Below, piece after piece: positions 15,585-24,614 of a stretch of DNA of 34,324 nt. The first letter of the stretch is position 1. Each line of letters starts with the position of its first letter. The translations under genes were made by a program, and so were the position numbers. The notes under the pieces are model-generated. The model was given only the letters and a program-made list of their open reading frames with translations, was not told the origin of the DNA and ran no database searches. Origin of the DNA: Helicobacter anseris (GTDB taxonomy: Bacteria; Campylobacterota; Campylobacteria; Campylobacterales; Helicobacteraceae); the NCBI GenBank assembly GCA_004368235.1, contig JXTW01000005.1:53616-87939 (forward strand), written 5' to 3'.

Positions 15585-18335
15585 CTATCTAAACAAAACT
15601 TTTATAAATGTTTTAGAATCCTTTATATGGATAATATCTCCATTAGAATTCATCTCTTTTAATAATCCCTTAAGCTCATTTCTAATATCTACTACTTTTT
15701 GCTTAGAATCAAATGGACCCACAAGATAATCTTTATTACCAATAGTTCCAATCTTTAAATTTTCTATTTTCTTGATCAGTCTGGATTGTTTTTGAGAGTG
15801 GCTAGAGGCACTAAAAAGTCTGATGTAATAACCAGAAGAAATTGGCATCTCTTCTAAAAGATCTTGATTTATCTCACTTTTTTCTACTGCTGCATATGAT
15901 TTATAATCTGACTCACCAAAACTATAGCGATATCCTAGATTAAATTGATATTGAGTAATAATAGATCCACCAAAACTTCTTTCAAAATCAAAGTAGATTC
16001 TATGATGATCCTTAATGCTAAAATTAGTCCCTAAGTTTAAAACAAAGCGATTTGTTGAGCCTAGCACTCTATAGTTACTAGAGCTATTTACAAATGGATT
16101 AGATAAAATAACTTTCCCACCATTAATAACATCTCCACTATAATATAATCCCAAGTACACTTTAGCATAACTTTGAGAATCTCTAAATTTACTAAAAGCA
16201 TAATCAAAACTAGAGCCAACTCTGCTTCTAAACATAAATATACTATTCTGGGATGCATCAAATGAGCCGATATTATCTTTATAAGTAAAATTTGAGGCAT
16301 TAAGATATCCAAAAGTAAGCTCTACTTGTGGTGTGATAGCCCATTTGTTCTCACTCCCTAATAAAAAGCGATAACCTAATTCATCTGAAAAACTAAAACC
16401 AAAATTAGAAAAACTAGCATTATAATTTGAAAGTCCAGTCGAATTAAAAATGCCAGAAAACTTCATAATAGAATCATTATATAATCCATTTTTCCAATAA
16501 GTCTCATTACTAGCTCCATCTTGTATATAAGCATTATAAATAGCAAACTCTACAGCATTGCTATAATTCTGGGTGCTACTCCTATCAATCTTACCCACAG
16601 AGTTAGCATAGCTTAGTGCAAATCCTAAATAATTATTTGCACCACTAAATCCAAATGCATAATCATAGCCTGTCTGCAAGGTTGTATAATAAGAATAGCT
16701 ATTAATTATATCTTTAGTATTAAAGTGAGTGCTAAGCCTTCCTGTAAATACCCTAGCCCATAAACCATTAACTCTTGAGTTCTCCCTAAGCTCACCCATA
16801 CGCTTATTTAAAGAATTAAGATTAGCCAAAAAAAGATGGTATCCAAAGGATAATGAAGATCTTACAGATTGTGTAATAGGATTATCTACAATACCCACAG
16901 CCTTAATATTATTTAAAAAATAAGTGGTGTAATCACCATCCATCCTCCCTACTACTTTACCATACATATCTGTATGTACTGCTTTTAGCTCTATTGCTAA
17001 AGCATCATATCCAACACTAGAATCTAAAGATATATCCGAAGCACTTTGTTCTTGAGAATTGTTATTTTTGATAGTAAATACAGCAATGTTACCTTCTGTT
17101 TCTGTGCCTCCTCTTTTATATGAAGGTAAACTTGCCATTAAAGTATCTAAATCTTGTAGCTTAAGATTTATTACAGCATTACCATTTTCTTTTATCAAAT
17201 TCTTAGCTATCACCCTATTTGAATAGATATGACCATATAAATTGCTCATCTCTGTTGATCCAAAAGCACCATTATTAATCTTTGGATTTAAATATAAACT
17301 AAAGCTTGCATCCCCCTTGAGCGAAAGTTCATCTAAAACTAATAGCTGGAAATTATTATCTTGATGAGCAATTAAAGAAACTTGAGCATTATTGGATAAA
17401 GTAAGTTTAGAAATAGTATTATTAAGTCCATTTAATTGAAGATTTAAAACATTAATATCAATCTTAGCATTAGCACCTTTTTCAATATTTTTATCTATTG
17501 TAAGACTATTAGCAATATGAAGTGAAATCATAGCCTTATCACTTGCTTTAATTGCATCCTGAAATACCATATTATTGGCAGTTAAATTCAATGTTGCGCT
17601 CTTGGAGAAATCAAGACTTTTAAATATTCTAGCATTCCCCTTAAAGTTTAAGACTAAATTTCCAAAATTAGAAGTAACATCACCCTTGATTTGATTCATA
17701 CTTGCATCGGTAGTACCAAAATTAAAAATCTGCTTATCCTTATAGCTATTAATATTATTAGTCATAAACCTAATACTTCCATCTATATCAGCCCTATCAG
17801 CAAAATCTAGCCAAACATTAGCCTGTTTATCTTTTAAATCGACCAAATTATAAGACCTATTTTTTAGTCCATCTAATGCCATATAAGAAGTATTAGCAGC
17901 TACTTTATCACTCCTTGTTTCTTCAAAAGATATATCGCCTTTGATAGAATGATCAATCATAGCTTTTAATGTAGTATTTTTATCTAATTTCATCATTATA
18001 TTTCCATATAATGCATAACCATTATTATTACCACCTAAAAAGAGTACAGATCCTCTGGATATACTATCATTTGCTTGTGGATTAATAAAAATATTAGCCT
18101 TAAAGGCAGATTCAGAGCGAATATATGTGCCTACAAACTCTCTACTCTTATTTTGTCCCTGCACAGTTAGTCTATTAGTAGGATTATTAAATACAGCAGT
18201 GCCTCCAGCATCATTTTTTGCAGCAGCTGTAATACTTTTAAGCTCTATATCCAATGGTGTTTTTTTATTATCATCTGTTTTTGTAAGAAAAAATACATCA
18301 TCCTTTTGCATCCATTCAATCTTATATATATGCAC
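15585..18335 (-). CDS. Autotransporter (type V secretion): passenger, beta-barrel and C-terminal SPOR-like extension; N-terminus out of frame
   Basis: The frame encodes 916 residues. Residues about 1-520 are a repetitive, Asn/Ser/Leu-rich beta-helix passenger, with strings like LTANNMVFQDA and LTLSNNAQVSL. An autotransporter barrel starts near 523 (NGLWARVFTGRLS) and ends at about 806 with alternating strands closing in FNLGYRYSF. An extra 110 residues follow, resembling a SPOR domain (GYYIRLFSAS at about 834, YLVGPFDSKQKV at about 870). The frame has no signal peptide: the only early start is a GTG without ribosome site. The true signal peptide sits just upstream in another frame (18322-18486), separated at a TA repeat. 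One extra TA unit would join them into about 970 residues. Protein is presumably an outer-membrane adhesin or toxin-like factor; present expression state is probably OFF. Confidence 0.82.
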   Translation of the reverse strand: MHIYKIEWMQKDDVFFLTKTDDNKKTPLDIELKSITAAAKNDAGGTAVFNNPTNRLTVQGQNKSREFVGTYIRSESAFKANIFINPQANDSISRGSVLFLGGNNNGYALYGNIMMKLDKNTTLKAMIDHSIKGDISFEETRSDKVAANTSYMALDGLKNRSYNLVDLKDKQANVWLDFADRADIDGSIRFMTNNINSYKDKQIFNFGTTDASMNQIKGDVTSNFGNLVLNFKGNARIFKSLDFSKSATLNLTANNMVFQDAIKASDKAMISLHIANSLTIDKNIEKGANAKIDINVLNLQLNGLNNTISKLTLSNNAQVSLIAHQDNNFQLLVLDELSLKGDASFSLYLNPKINNGAFGSTEMSNLYGHIYSNRVIAKNLIKENGNAVINLKLQDLDTLMASLPSYKRGGTETEGNIAVFTIKNNNSQEQSASDISLDSSVGYDALAIELKAVHTDMYGKVVGRMDGDYTTYFLNNIKAVGIVDNPITQSVRSSLSFGYHLFLANLNSLNKRMGELRENSRVNGLWARVFTGRLSTHFNTKDIINSYSYYTTLQTGYDYAFGFSGANNYLGFALSYANSVGKIDRSSTQNYSNAVEFAIYNAYIQDGASNETYWKNGLYNDSIMKFSGIFNSTGLSNYNASFSNFGFSFSDELGYRFLLGSENKWAITPQVELTFGYLNASNFTYKDNIGSFDASQNSIFMFRSRVGSSFDYAFSKFRDSQSYAKVYLGLYYSGDVINGGKVILSNPFVNSSSNYRVLGSTNRFVLNLGTNFSIKDHHRIYFDFERSFGGSIITQYQFNLGYRYSFGESDYKSYAAVEKSEINQDLLEEMPISSGYYIRLFSASSHSQKQSRLIKKIENLKIGTIGNKDYLVGPFDSKQKVVDIRNELKGLLKEMNSNGDIIHIKDSKTFIKVLFR

Positions 18336-18486
18336 TCACAAAACCAGGTCGCGACTCACAACCTGAACTATAGCAAATAAGCACGGGGTCTTTCTGATAT
18401 TTAGTTCCCAAATCAGGTGCAGAGGCATATAATGAAGATAGTGTCAATGCAAAGATATTAACTTGAACAGCTCTAATACTTATCAT
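18322..18486 (-). pseudogene. Signal peptide and mature N-terminus of the autotransporter, ended by a frame break
   Basis: The 54-codon frame starts at an ATG with AGGA eight bases upstream. It encodes a signal peptide with a hydrophobic core (VNIFALTLSSLY) and an ASA cleavage site at about residues 21-23. A mature segment with two cysteines (CYSSGC) follows, then a stop (TAA) formed directly by the TA repeat. Adding one TA unit turns the end into SAYIYKIEW and continues into the 916-residue frame. I see this as the 5' end of the same gene. It is either an OFF phase, a true inactivation or a base-calling error. Confidence 0.75.
18323..18331 (-). repeat. Short TA dinucleotide tract (ATATATATA) at the autotransporter frame break
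   Basis: Four TA units on the coding strand, preceded by A, sit exactly where the signal-peptide frame stops. One additional unit restores a single long frame. Four units is short for an active contingency repeat, so mutation or sequencing error are alternatives. Confidence 0.7.
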
Positions 18487-18885
18487 AATTTTATTCCTAA
18501 TCTATATTGATAAAACTATTATAAGATAATTAACATTAAAAAAATAATAATTATTTATAAATTTAGGATTTTTATAGAAAAATGGGAATAATTAATGAAA
18601 TTTATCTCTAACCTCTTTTAGAAAACTTAAATCTAGGTTTAAAAAATACAGCAATATCTTTCATCAAAATATCTTAATGTGTTTTATTACATACTTTTAT
18701 TGTTTGAAGCAACATTCACTATTAGCTAAAACCTGCAAATGACAATAACAAAAAAAGCCTATCAAATTTGATTTTAATTCTTTATCAATCTTTTTTACCG
18801 CAAAAGCTTATCTAGCTTTTATTCCTTATTCTTAAGCTAATATACAAATCAATCACTTAAATTTTAATCAAACCAGAGTTTATAA
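18487..18885. other. 399-bp intergenic region between the autotransporter and the DUF3240 gene
   Basis: No convincing gene lies here. I see a minus-strand TATAAT at 18518-18523, about 32 bases before the autotransporter ATG, as a likely -10 box. There is a perfect 12-bp palindrome ATCAAATTTGAT at 18761-18772. A hairpin with 7-bp arms lies at 18802-18820 (AAAAGCT, loop, AGCTTTT) just after the end of the czn/DUF3240 unit; it has no separate T-run and is only a weak terminator candidate. The rest is plain AT-rich sequence. Confidence 0.55.
18518..18523 (-). promoter_or_regulatory. Candidate -10 box for the autotransporter
   Basis: TATAAT on the minus strand at 18523-18518 would give a leader of about 25 bases before the ATG at 18486, which carries its own AGGA ribosome site. 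This supports the ATG at 18486, not the GTG at 18335, as the genuine gene start. Confidence 0.5.
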
Positions 18886-19137
18886 TTATTCTTCAATAAA
18901 TTTTACTGTAATAAATTTTTCCCTCAAAGTTTTTTTAATTTTCTTTTTTCCTTTTTCTAAAGGAAGCATAAAACACACACATTCACGATAACCATCTACT
19001 TTTTCTTTCTCATTTTGTAATAATTCCTTACTCAAATATTGCTGCAAACCATAACTATAAAAATCTTCAAATCCTAAATCTAGTAAAACATCCACCATCT
19101 TTGATTTATGCTCAACTTCAATAATTACCCGCAACAT
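18886..19137 (-). CDS. DUF3240 PII-like protein associated with the Czn efflux pump
   Basis: This small 83-residue cytoplasmic protein starts MLRVIIEVEHKSKMVDVLLDLGF (given here in part by its first dozen residues MLRVIIEVEHK) and ends in a lysine-rich stretch. Size, fold pattern (strand-helix-strand with a central charged loop) and position after a CzcA-like pump match DUF3240, a PII-like group linked to metal-efflux RND operons. Related PII-like proteins sense metals or nucleotides and may regulate the pump; that role is inference. The ATG at 19137 has AGGAG five bases upstream, whereas the longer GTG start at 19143 would be only one base from it. The gap to cznA is 13 bases, so the gene belongs to the czn operon. 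Confidence 0.65.
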   Translation of the reverse strand: MLRVIIEVEHKSKMVDVLLDLGFEDFYSYGLQQYLSKELLQNEKEKVDGYRECVCFMLPLEKGKKKIKKTLREKFITVKFIEE

Positions 19138-19150
19138 CAACACTCCTAAG

Positions 19151-22100
19151 CTATATTTTTATTTTTTTGGCTAATGTTCTAAACATAGGTGGTAAGATCA
19201 AAAGTGTCAATGCAGATGAGCTTACCAATCCTCCTAAAACCACGACTGCTAAAGGTCTTTGCACTTCTGAACCCACTCCTGTAGATAAAAGCATCGGGAT
19301 AAGTCCTAAAGCCGCGATACAAGCTGTCATTAATACTGGTCTAAGACGTCTTCTAGCACCTCTTTCTACAGCCTCATCAATACTATATCCCTGATGGATA
19401 AGTTCTCTGAAATATCCCACCATAACAAGTCCATTCAAAACAGCAATACCAAATAACGCAATAAATCCAACACTTGCAGGCACAGAAATATACTCACCAG
19501 AAATAAATAGTGAAATTAATCCTCCGGTTACAGCAAAAGGGATATTAAGCAAAATTAATAAAGATAATGGGATGCTTTTAAAAGTAAAAAACAAAATAAA
19601 GAAAATTGCCACAATAGAAAGTGGGATTACCATTGAAAGCCTTGCATTAGCGCGTTGCTGATTCTCAAATTGCCCACCATAAGTAATATAATAGCCACTA
19701 GGTAATTTGACCTGTTTGCTAATTTTACTTTGGACTTCAGCCACAAAACCACCTAAATCCCTATTTCTTACATTTGAGCGAATAACACTATAACGTTTTG
19801 CATTCTCGCGATAAATAGTTACAGGTCCATCCACTTCTTCAATATGAGCAATAGAGCTAATAGGCACTGGAATATCCTTTTCTGAACTCATCTCAAGACC
19901 CTTAAGCTTAGTAATATCCTTGCCTATTTCACTATCTTGACGGATTAAAACAGGGATTCTGGCTTGACCTTGTGGAATATACTCTACAATAATTCCTTCT
20001 AATGAAGATTTCATAAATTTGGAAAACTCTTCTGTTGTAATGCCAACATTTGCCATCACTCGCTTATTTGGTGTCACATAAAGATAATTTACCCCCTTAT
20101 TTAATGCAGTAAATACTTCACTAGATCCCCTTACTCCCTCTATAATCTCTACAATCTGTGTGCTCAATCTATTTAATTCTTTAATATCATCACCAAATAA
20201 TTTAATGGCAAGATCCCCCCTTACCCCTGTAAGCATTTCTGAAACACGCATATCAATAGGTTGGGTATAAGTAAAACTAATCCCCCTAAATCCCTTTAGG
20301 GCAGCTCTTACTTTATCCAAAAGCTCTTCTTTAGTCTTCACACTCCATTCACTCTTTGGTTTAAAGGCTACAAAAATATCAGTTTGATTAAAGCCAGAAA
20401 GATCCAGTCCCAGCTCATCACTCCCTGTACGCCCTACAGCTGATTTTACTTCTTTAATCTTTCGTAATTGATGCTCTATCCTTAACATCAAATCTTTAGC
20501 TTGATCAATCGAAATACTTGGTGTTGTCTCAATAGTCAAAACCAGATCCCCCTCATCAAGAGTAGGCATAAAAGACTTACCAATATAAGGAAAAAGAGAA
20601 ATACTACCTACTAAAAATAAAATAGCCATGCCAAATACAAGCTTGCTATGCTTTAGGCAAAAATACAATGCTGGCACATAAACAAAATTAATAGCGCGAA
20701 CAAGCAGCGTATCTTTATGTGGTTTTGGCTTTAAAACCAAAGAGCTAACTACAGGTATAACTGTCATCACTAATACTAATGAACCAAGCAAGGCATAAAC
20801 TATACTTTCAGCCAAAGGTGCAAACATCTTGCCTTCTAAGCCTTCTAAAGCTAAAATAGGCACAAAAAATACGATAATAATAATAATGCCACTAAAAACA
20901 GAAACTGAAATCTCACTGCAAGCACGATAAATAACATTAAGCTTAGTTAATTTTTTATTATGGCTTAAATGCTCAAAAGCATTCTCTACACTCACCACAG
21001 CAGAATCTACTAAAATACCAATAGCAATAGCAAGCCCCCCTAAACTCATCAAATTAGCTGTAATACCGGTATTTTTCATAAAGAAAAAAGCCACGCTCAA
21101 AGCCAATGGTAAAATCACACTCACAGCAATAGCTGCACGCAAATCTCCCAAAAATAAAAATAGAGTAATCACAATTAATACAATAGCTTCAATGAGAGTT
21201 TTGCTTACATTATGCACTGCTTTTGTTGTGAGATCTGATCGATCATAATAAACATTAAGCGTAAGCTCTTTGGGTAAAATCTTTTTTAATTCTTCAAATT
21301 TCTCATAGATTCTAGCAATAGTATCCTTAGAGTTTGAACCCTTTACTGAAAGAACTAATCCTCCTACTGCCTCTCCCTTGCCATCTTTAGTTAAAAAGCC
21401 TAGACGCGTACGAAAACTCGGAATCACGTTACAAAAATCCCCAATTCTTAAATACCCGCTTTTTGTAGAAATAGTGATATTTTTAATCGACTCTTCATCC
21501 ATGGCTGCTGATTGTATTTTGACCAAAAACATTTCTCCGCTTCTATCCACCTTACCAGCACCATCATTTTTAAGATTCTCTTTTAAAACTTGTTGCAAGT
21601 CTGAAATACTCACTCCAAGTCTAGCCATATCATTAAAATCTGGTACAACAGCTATGGCTTTAGCATATCCACCCATAGAGTTTACATCAGCTACACCGCG
21701 GATAGATCTAAGCTCTGGACGTATGACAAAATCCATAATCTCACGCTTTTTAATCTCTGGCATATCTCCATCAATAGTAAACATAAACATATCTGAAAGT
21801 GGGCTCACAATAGGACCAAGATTGACACTAACTCCATCTGGTAAATCATCTAAAATACCTATAATCCGCTCATTAACCATATTCCTAGCACGATAAATAT
21901 CTACACCATCTTCAAAATCAAGTGTAATATCAGCAATAGCATATTTTGAGGTACTGCGCAAGGATTTCTCTCCTTGCAAACCCAATAATTCTAGCTCCAA
22001 AACCCGCACAACACGATTTTCTACTTCTTCTGGTGCCATACCGGGGGCTTTAATTACTAGCTTTACTTGCGTACTTGATATATCTGGGAAAGCATCAATA

Positions 22101-22204
22101 GGGATAGTCAAAAAACTATACCCCCCACAAACCAAAAGCCCAAGTGCGCAAATAATAACCATTATGCGCTGACGCAATGAAAAAGCAATGATTTTATCTA
22201 GCAT
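19151..22204 (-). CDS. cznA: Heavy-metal RND efflux pump CznA (CzcA/CusA family)
   Basis: CznA is the inner-membrane proton-driven pump of the Czn system, shown in H. pylori to export cadmium, zinc and nickel and to influence urease through nickel balance. The 1017-residue length and twelve-membrane-segment layout fit RND heavy-metal pumps: one early span, a large periplasmic domain, a block of spans from about 335, a second periplasmic domain and a final block. In the fourth membrane helix Asp400 and Glu407 (VDSAVVSVEN) provide proton relay. The earlier Asp of Czc-type pumps is replaced by Ala394, as in CusA, so metal preference should not be read from that helix. Gene order with cznB, cznC and glyS matches H. 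pylori. A G-rich ribosome site precedes the ATG. Confidence 0.92.
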   Translation of the reverse strand: MLDKIIAFSLRQRIMVIICALGLLVCGGYSFLTIPIDAFPDISSTQVKLVIKAPGMAPEEVENRVVRVLELELLGLQGEKSLRSTSKYAIADITLDFEDGVDIYRARNMVNERIIGILDDLPDGVSVNLGPIVSPLSDMFMFTIDGDMPEIKKREIMDFVIRPELRSIRGVADVNSMGGYAKAIAVVPDFNDMARLGVSISDLQQVLKENLKNDGAGKVDRSGEMFLVKIQSAAMDEESIKNITISTKSGYLRIGDFCNVIPSFRTRLGFLTKDGKGEAVGGLVLSVKGSNSKDTIARIYEKFEELKKILPKELTLNVYYDRSDLTTKAVHNVSKTLIEAIVLIVITLFLFLGDLRAAIAVSVILPLALSVAFFFMKNTGITANLMSLGGLAIAIGILVDSAVVSVENAFEHLSHNKKLTKLNVIYRACSEISVSVFSGIIIIIVFFVPILALEGLEGKMFAPLAESIVYALLGSLVLVMTVIPVVSSLVLKPKPHKDTLLVRAINFVYVPALYFCLKHSKLVFGMAILFLVGSISLFPYIGKSFMPTLDEGDLVLTIETTPSISIDQAKDLMLRIEHQLRKIKEVKSAVGRTGSDELGLDLSGFNQTDIFVAFKPKSEWSVKTKEELLDKVRAALKGFRGISFTYTQPIDMRVSEMLTGVRGDLAIKLFGDDIKELNRLSTQIVEIIEGVRGSSEVFTALNKGVNYLYVTPNKRVMANVGITTEEFSKFMKSSLEGIIVEYIPQGQARIPVLIRQDSEIGKDITKLKGLEMSSEKDIPVPISSIAHIEEVDGPVTIYRENAKRYSVIRSNVRNRDLGGFVAEVQSKISKQVKLPSGYYITYGGQFENQQRANARLSMVIPLSIVAIFFILFFTFKSIPLSLLILLNIPFAVTGGLISLFISGEYISVPASVGFIALFGIAVLNGLVMVGYFRELIHQGYSIDEAVERGARRRLRPVLMTACIAALGLIPMLLSTGVGSEVQRPLAVVVLGGLVSSSALTLLILPPMFRTLAKKIKI

Positions 22205-22218
22205 AATTTCCCCCTGGA

Positions 22219-23316
22219 TTATTCGCCGACATTATTAATAATGCCCTTAAGCGCAATAATACTACCCACTGCAACCTCATCACCCACATTAAGCCCATCT
22301 GCCTGCACTACAAAAGCTAAATTTTTTTCCTCTATAATCGAGATTTTAATAGGCACAAACCCATCTTTTATACGCTTGAAAACCAAATAATCATTACCAT
22401 TTTTAATAATTGCTTCCACAGGCATAATAATAGAATCTTTAATTTTTGCACCCTCTACATATAGCTCAATTGTCTCACCAACCTTAAAACCACTTTGATT
22501 AATGCTAGCTGTAGCTAATACAGAGTTTGTAAGCTTGTCAATCACTACAGAAATAGTCTTAATACTTCCAATCTCTCTACCCCTCTTATCATATACCTTA
22601 GCCTTAGGTTTTACATACTCAACCATATTAATAGGCACGCGAATTCTAGCCATCAAATCCATCCCATCAGCAATCCTAATATAAGGACTAAAAGCTGTGA
22701 TCTTATCCCCGGTTTGTTTAGGGGCTATAGCTAGCACTCCACTCTCCTTTGCGATGATACGAAAGCCAAACTGCCCCTTTGGATGTCTTACATCAATACC
22801 AAAAGTATCAAAAGTACTTTGCACTTGACGCAGTTTTAGCTTCATTTCATTAGCATTTAAATAGCTTACTTGATACTCACGTTGAGAAATTACACCTGAT
22901 TTAAATAGCTGCTCATCCTTCATAGCAATCTCTCGGGCAATGTTGTAACGATTTTGAGTATTCTCTAATTCAAAAAATAAAGTATTTAAATCATTACTGC
23001 TAATCTCACAAATCACCTCCCCTTTTTTAACACGTTCCCCCTCGCGCTTAAAAATAGCTGCAACAATCGCATCAAAAGTGGAACTCTGCGTCGTAGAGGT
23101 TGTAGAATCAAAATCTAAAATTGCATTAAAAGGAGCACTTTTTGTGATGCCTCCTTGAGTAATCTTTACAAGCCTTATACCTAATTTTTTAATCTCATTT
23201 GTATTAATTTTTATATACTGATAATCATTCTGATCTATCTTATTAGAAGCCATACCAAAACTAGCAAAGATATGGCTAAATAGTATAAAAATAGCAATCT
23301 TTCTTATCCTATTCAT
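22219..23316 (-). CDS. cznB: Periplasmic adaptor CznB (membrane fusion protein)
   Basis: CznB bridges the inner-membrane pump CznA to the outer-membrane channel CznC. The 365-residue protein has an N-terminal signal segment (hydrophobic residues about 6-22). It has a lipoyl/barrel-sandwich half-motif with FDAIVAAIFKREGERVKKGEVI, seen here at about residues 80-102. A coiled-coil hairpin of about 110-165 follows (LENTQNRYNIAREI, then EMKLKLRQVQS), then the second lipoyl half with SGVLAIAPKQTGD, and then beta-barrel and membrane-proximal parts. No long histidine-rich metal-sensing loop like that of CzcB is present. Its ATG overlaps the end of cznC by eight bases, so translation is coupled. cznA begins 14 bases after its stop. 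Confidence 0.9.
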   Translation of the reverse strand: MNRIRKIAIFILFSHIFASFGMASNKIDQNDYQYIKINTNEIKKLGIRLVKITQGGITKSAPFNAILDFDSTTSTTQSSTFDAIVAAIFKREGERVKKGEVICEISSNDLNTLFFELENTQNRYNIAREIAMKDEQLFKSGVISQREYQVSYLNANEMKLKLRQVQSTFDTFGIDVRHPKGQFGFRIIAKESGVLAIAPKQTGDKITAFSPYIRIADGMDLMARIRVPINMVEYVKPKAKVYDKRGREIGSIKTISVVIDKLTNSVLATASINQSGFKVGETIELYVEGAKIKDSIIMPVEAIIKNGNDYLVFKRIKDGFVPIKISIIEEKNLAFVVQADGLNVGDEVAVGSIIALKGIINNVGE

Positions 23317-24553
23317 TATTTTTTCCTTGTGTTAAAATCACGCCTAATGCCTCCTCTAAAAGTGTCTCTACATCAATATAATCCATCTTTGCTTCCAATC
23401 TTTTAATCAAGGATTCCATATAAGAATTTTGATAGCTAAGATACTCAAAAAGACTAATTTTTTGAGATTCATAGGCTGTTTTTCCCATATCCATTAACGC
23501 TTTTTTATTAGCTACACTATCATTTTGCAAATCCATATATTCACGTTTGATCTCTAACTGCCTCACATAACTTTGCGCCTCTAATTTAAGATTATTTTTT
23601 TTAACTTCAAGCTCTCTTAAAGCCGCGCTTTGTAAAATTAAATATTTCTTTTTTAAATGACTATATTTTGTTGTCAATGGAATAGGCACTTGTATGCGCA
23701 CAGTGGCTAGATTTTCTTGTAAGCTTCCTTGTGTTGTATTTTGCAATCCAGCACCAATCTCAAAACTATCAAATAACATAGCACTTGAAGCTCTAGCATT
23801 AATACCACTATCCTTAGCACTTAAAGCCAGTATTTCTAAATAAGGGGAGCTTTCAGAAAGATTTTCTAGCTCCTCTTTTTTATATTTAATTTCAAAACCT
23901 AAATCCTGAACCTTAATCACGCCATCATATTTTCTAAGTCCTAAAGCCTTCAATAAACTAGCACGCAAATTAACAATTTGCTTTTGGGTCTCCATCCTTG
24001 CTAATTTCGCCTCATAATAAGAATTTTTAAAATTAGTATAGTCTTTTTTAGCTACACTACCTGCCTTAAGCCTAGCCTCTGCAATTTTAAGTTGAGAGAG
24101 AAAAATTTGTTCACGTTGTTTATAAATATTATATTTCTCCTCCATAATCTCATAGCTAAAATACAATCTTTTAGCACCAATAAGTGTGAGTGTTTTTAAT
24201 AAATCATATTGTTTTTGGTATTGAATATTTTTCGTTTGGAAGGAGGATTTCATAATAGATGTTACCCAAGGAAGACGAGGAGTAAGCATTAAAAGTGTTG
24301 TGCTTTCTATATTAAAGGCTGAATTACTGCTAGTCTTTCCCATGCTAATCTCACTTTCCACATAGGATGTCTCCCAAGACATACTTGCCTTATAATCCTG
24401 CAATGCAGAATCAAAATTTGCCTTATTCTGTATAAGTGGAATTGAGTTTTGCTCAATACGTTTATAAAATTCATCTAATGCCATCTCATAGCTAAATGCT
24501 ACACCAAACATTATAGCTGTAATAAAACCATATCGCTTAAACTTCAACTTCAT
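23309..24553 (-). CDS. cznC: Outer-membrane efflux channel CznC (TolC family)
   Basis: CznC is the TolC-like outer-membrane duct of the CznCBA metal exporter. The 414-residue protein has a short signal sequence (ITAIMFGVAFS). Two related helical halves follow, rich in Lys, Glu, Leu and Gln, with typical segments such as LKIAEARLKAGSVAKKD and KISLFEYLSYQNSYMESL. This doubled alpha-barrel layout defines the family. It is the first gene of the three-gene pump, lying 61 bases downstream of glyS on the same strand. It could be read from the glyS transcript or its own promoter; I saw no clear -10 box in the short gap. The annotation relies on gene order with cznB and cznA as well as fold pattern. 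Confidence 0.87.
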   Translation of the reverse strand: MKLKFKRYGFITAIMFGVAFSYEMALDEFYKRIEQNSIPLIQNKANFDSALQDYKASMSWETSYVESEISMGKTSSNSAFNIESTTLLMLTPRLPWVTSIMKSSFQTKNIQYQKQYDLLKTLTLIGAKRLYFSYEIMEEKYNIYKQREQIFLSQLKIAEARLKAGSVAKKDYTNFKNSYYEAKLARMETQKQIVNLRASLLKALGLRKYDGVIKVQDLGFEIKYKKEELENLSESSPYLEILALSAKDSGINARASSAMLFDSFEIGAGLQNTTQGSLQENLATVRIQVPIPLTTKYSHLKKKYLILQSAALRELEVKKNNLKLEAQSYVRQLEIKREYMDLQNDSVANKKALMDMGKTAYESQKISLFEYLSYQNSYMESLIKRLEAKMDYIDVETLLEEALGVILTQGKNNE

Positions 24554-24614
24554 CCTTTATTAAAGCAAATATAAATCTATATCTTATGCAACTTATGTAA
24601 AATCCTTGTAAAAT

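Noticed and set aside
15533-15585. GGGGTTA...TAACCCC inverted repeat as terminator between the HrgA remnant and the autotransporter
   Set aside because: Arms of seven bases are separated by 39 bases and no T-run follows, so a functional terminator is unlikely.
18335-18335. GTG at 18335 as the genuine start of the autotransporter
   Set aside because: There is no ribosome site, no signal peptide in that frame, and a promoter plus signal peptide exist upstream in another frame.
18761-18772. Palindrome ATCAAATTTGAT as a regulator site
   Set aside because: A 12-bp AT-only-ended palindrome is not rare in DNA of this composition, and it is far from both neighbouring starts.
18802-18820. Hairpin AAAAGCT-loop-AGCTTTT as terminator of the czn operon
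   Set aside because: The stem is short and AT-rich and lacks a separate T-run on the relevant strand, so I only mention it in the intergenic entry.
21378-21896. A 172-codon plus-strand open frame opposite cznA
   Set aside because: It is the reverse shadow of conserved RND coding sequence; no promoter or ribosome site supports it.
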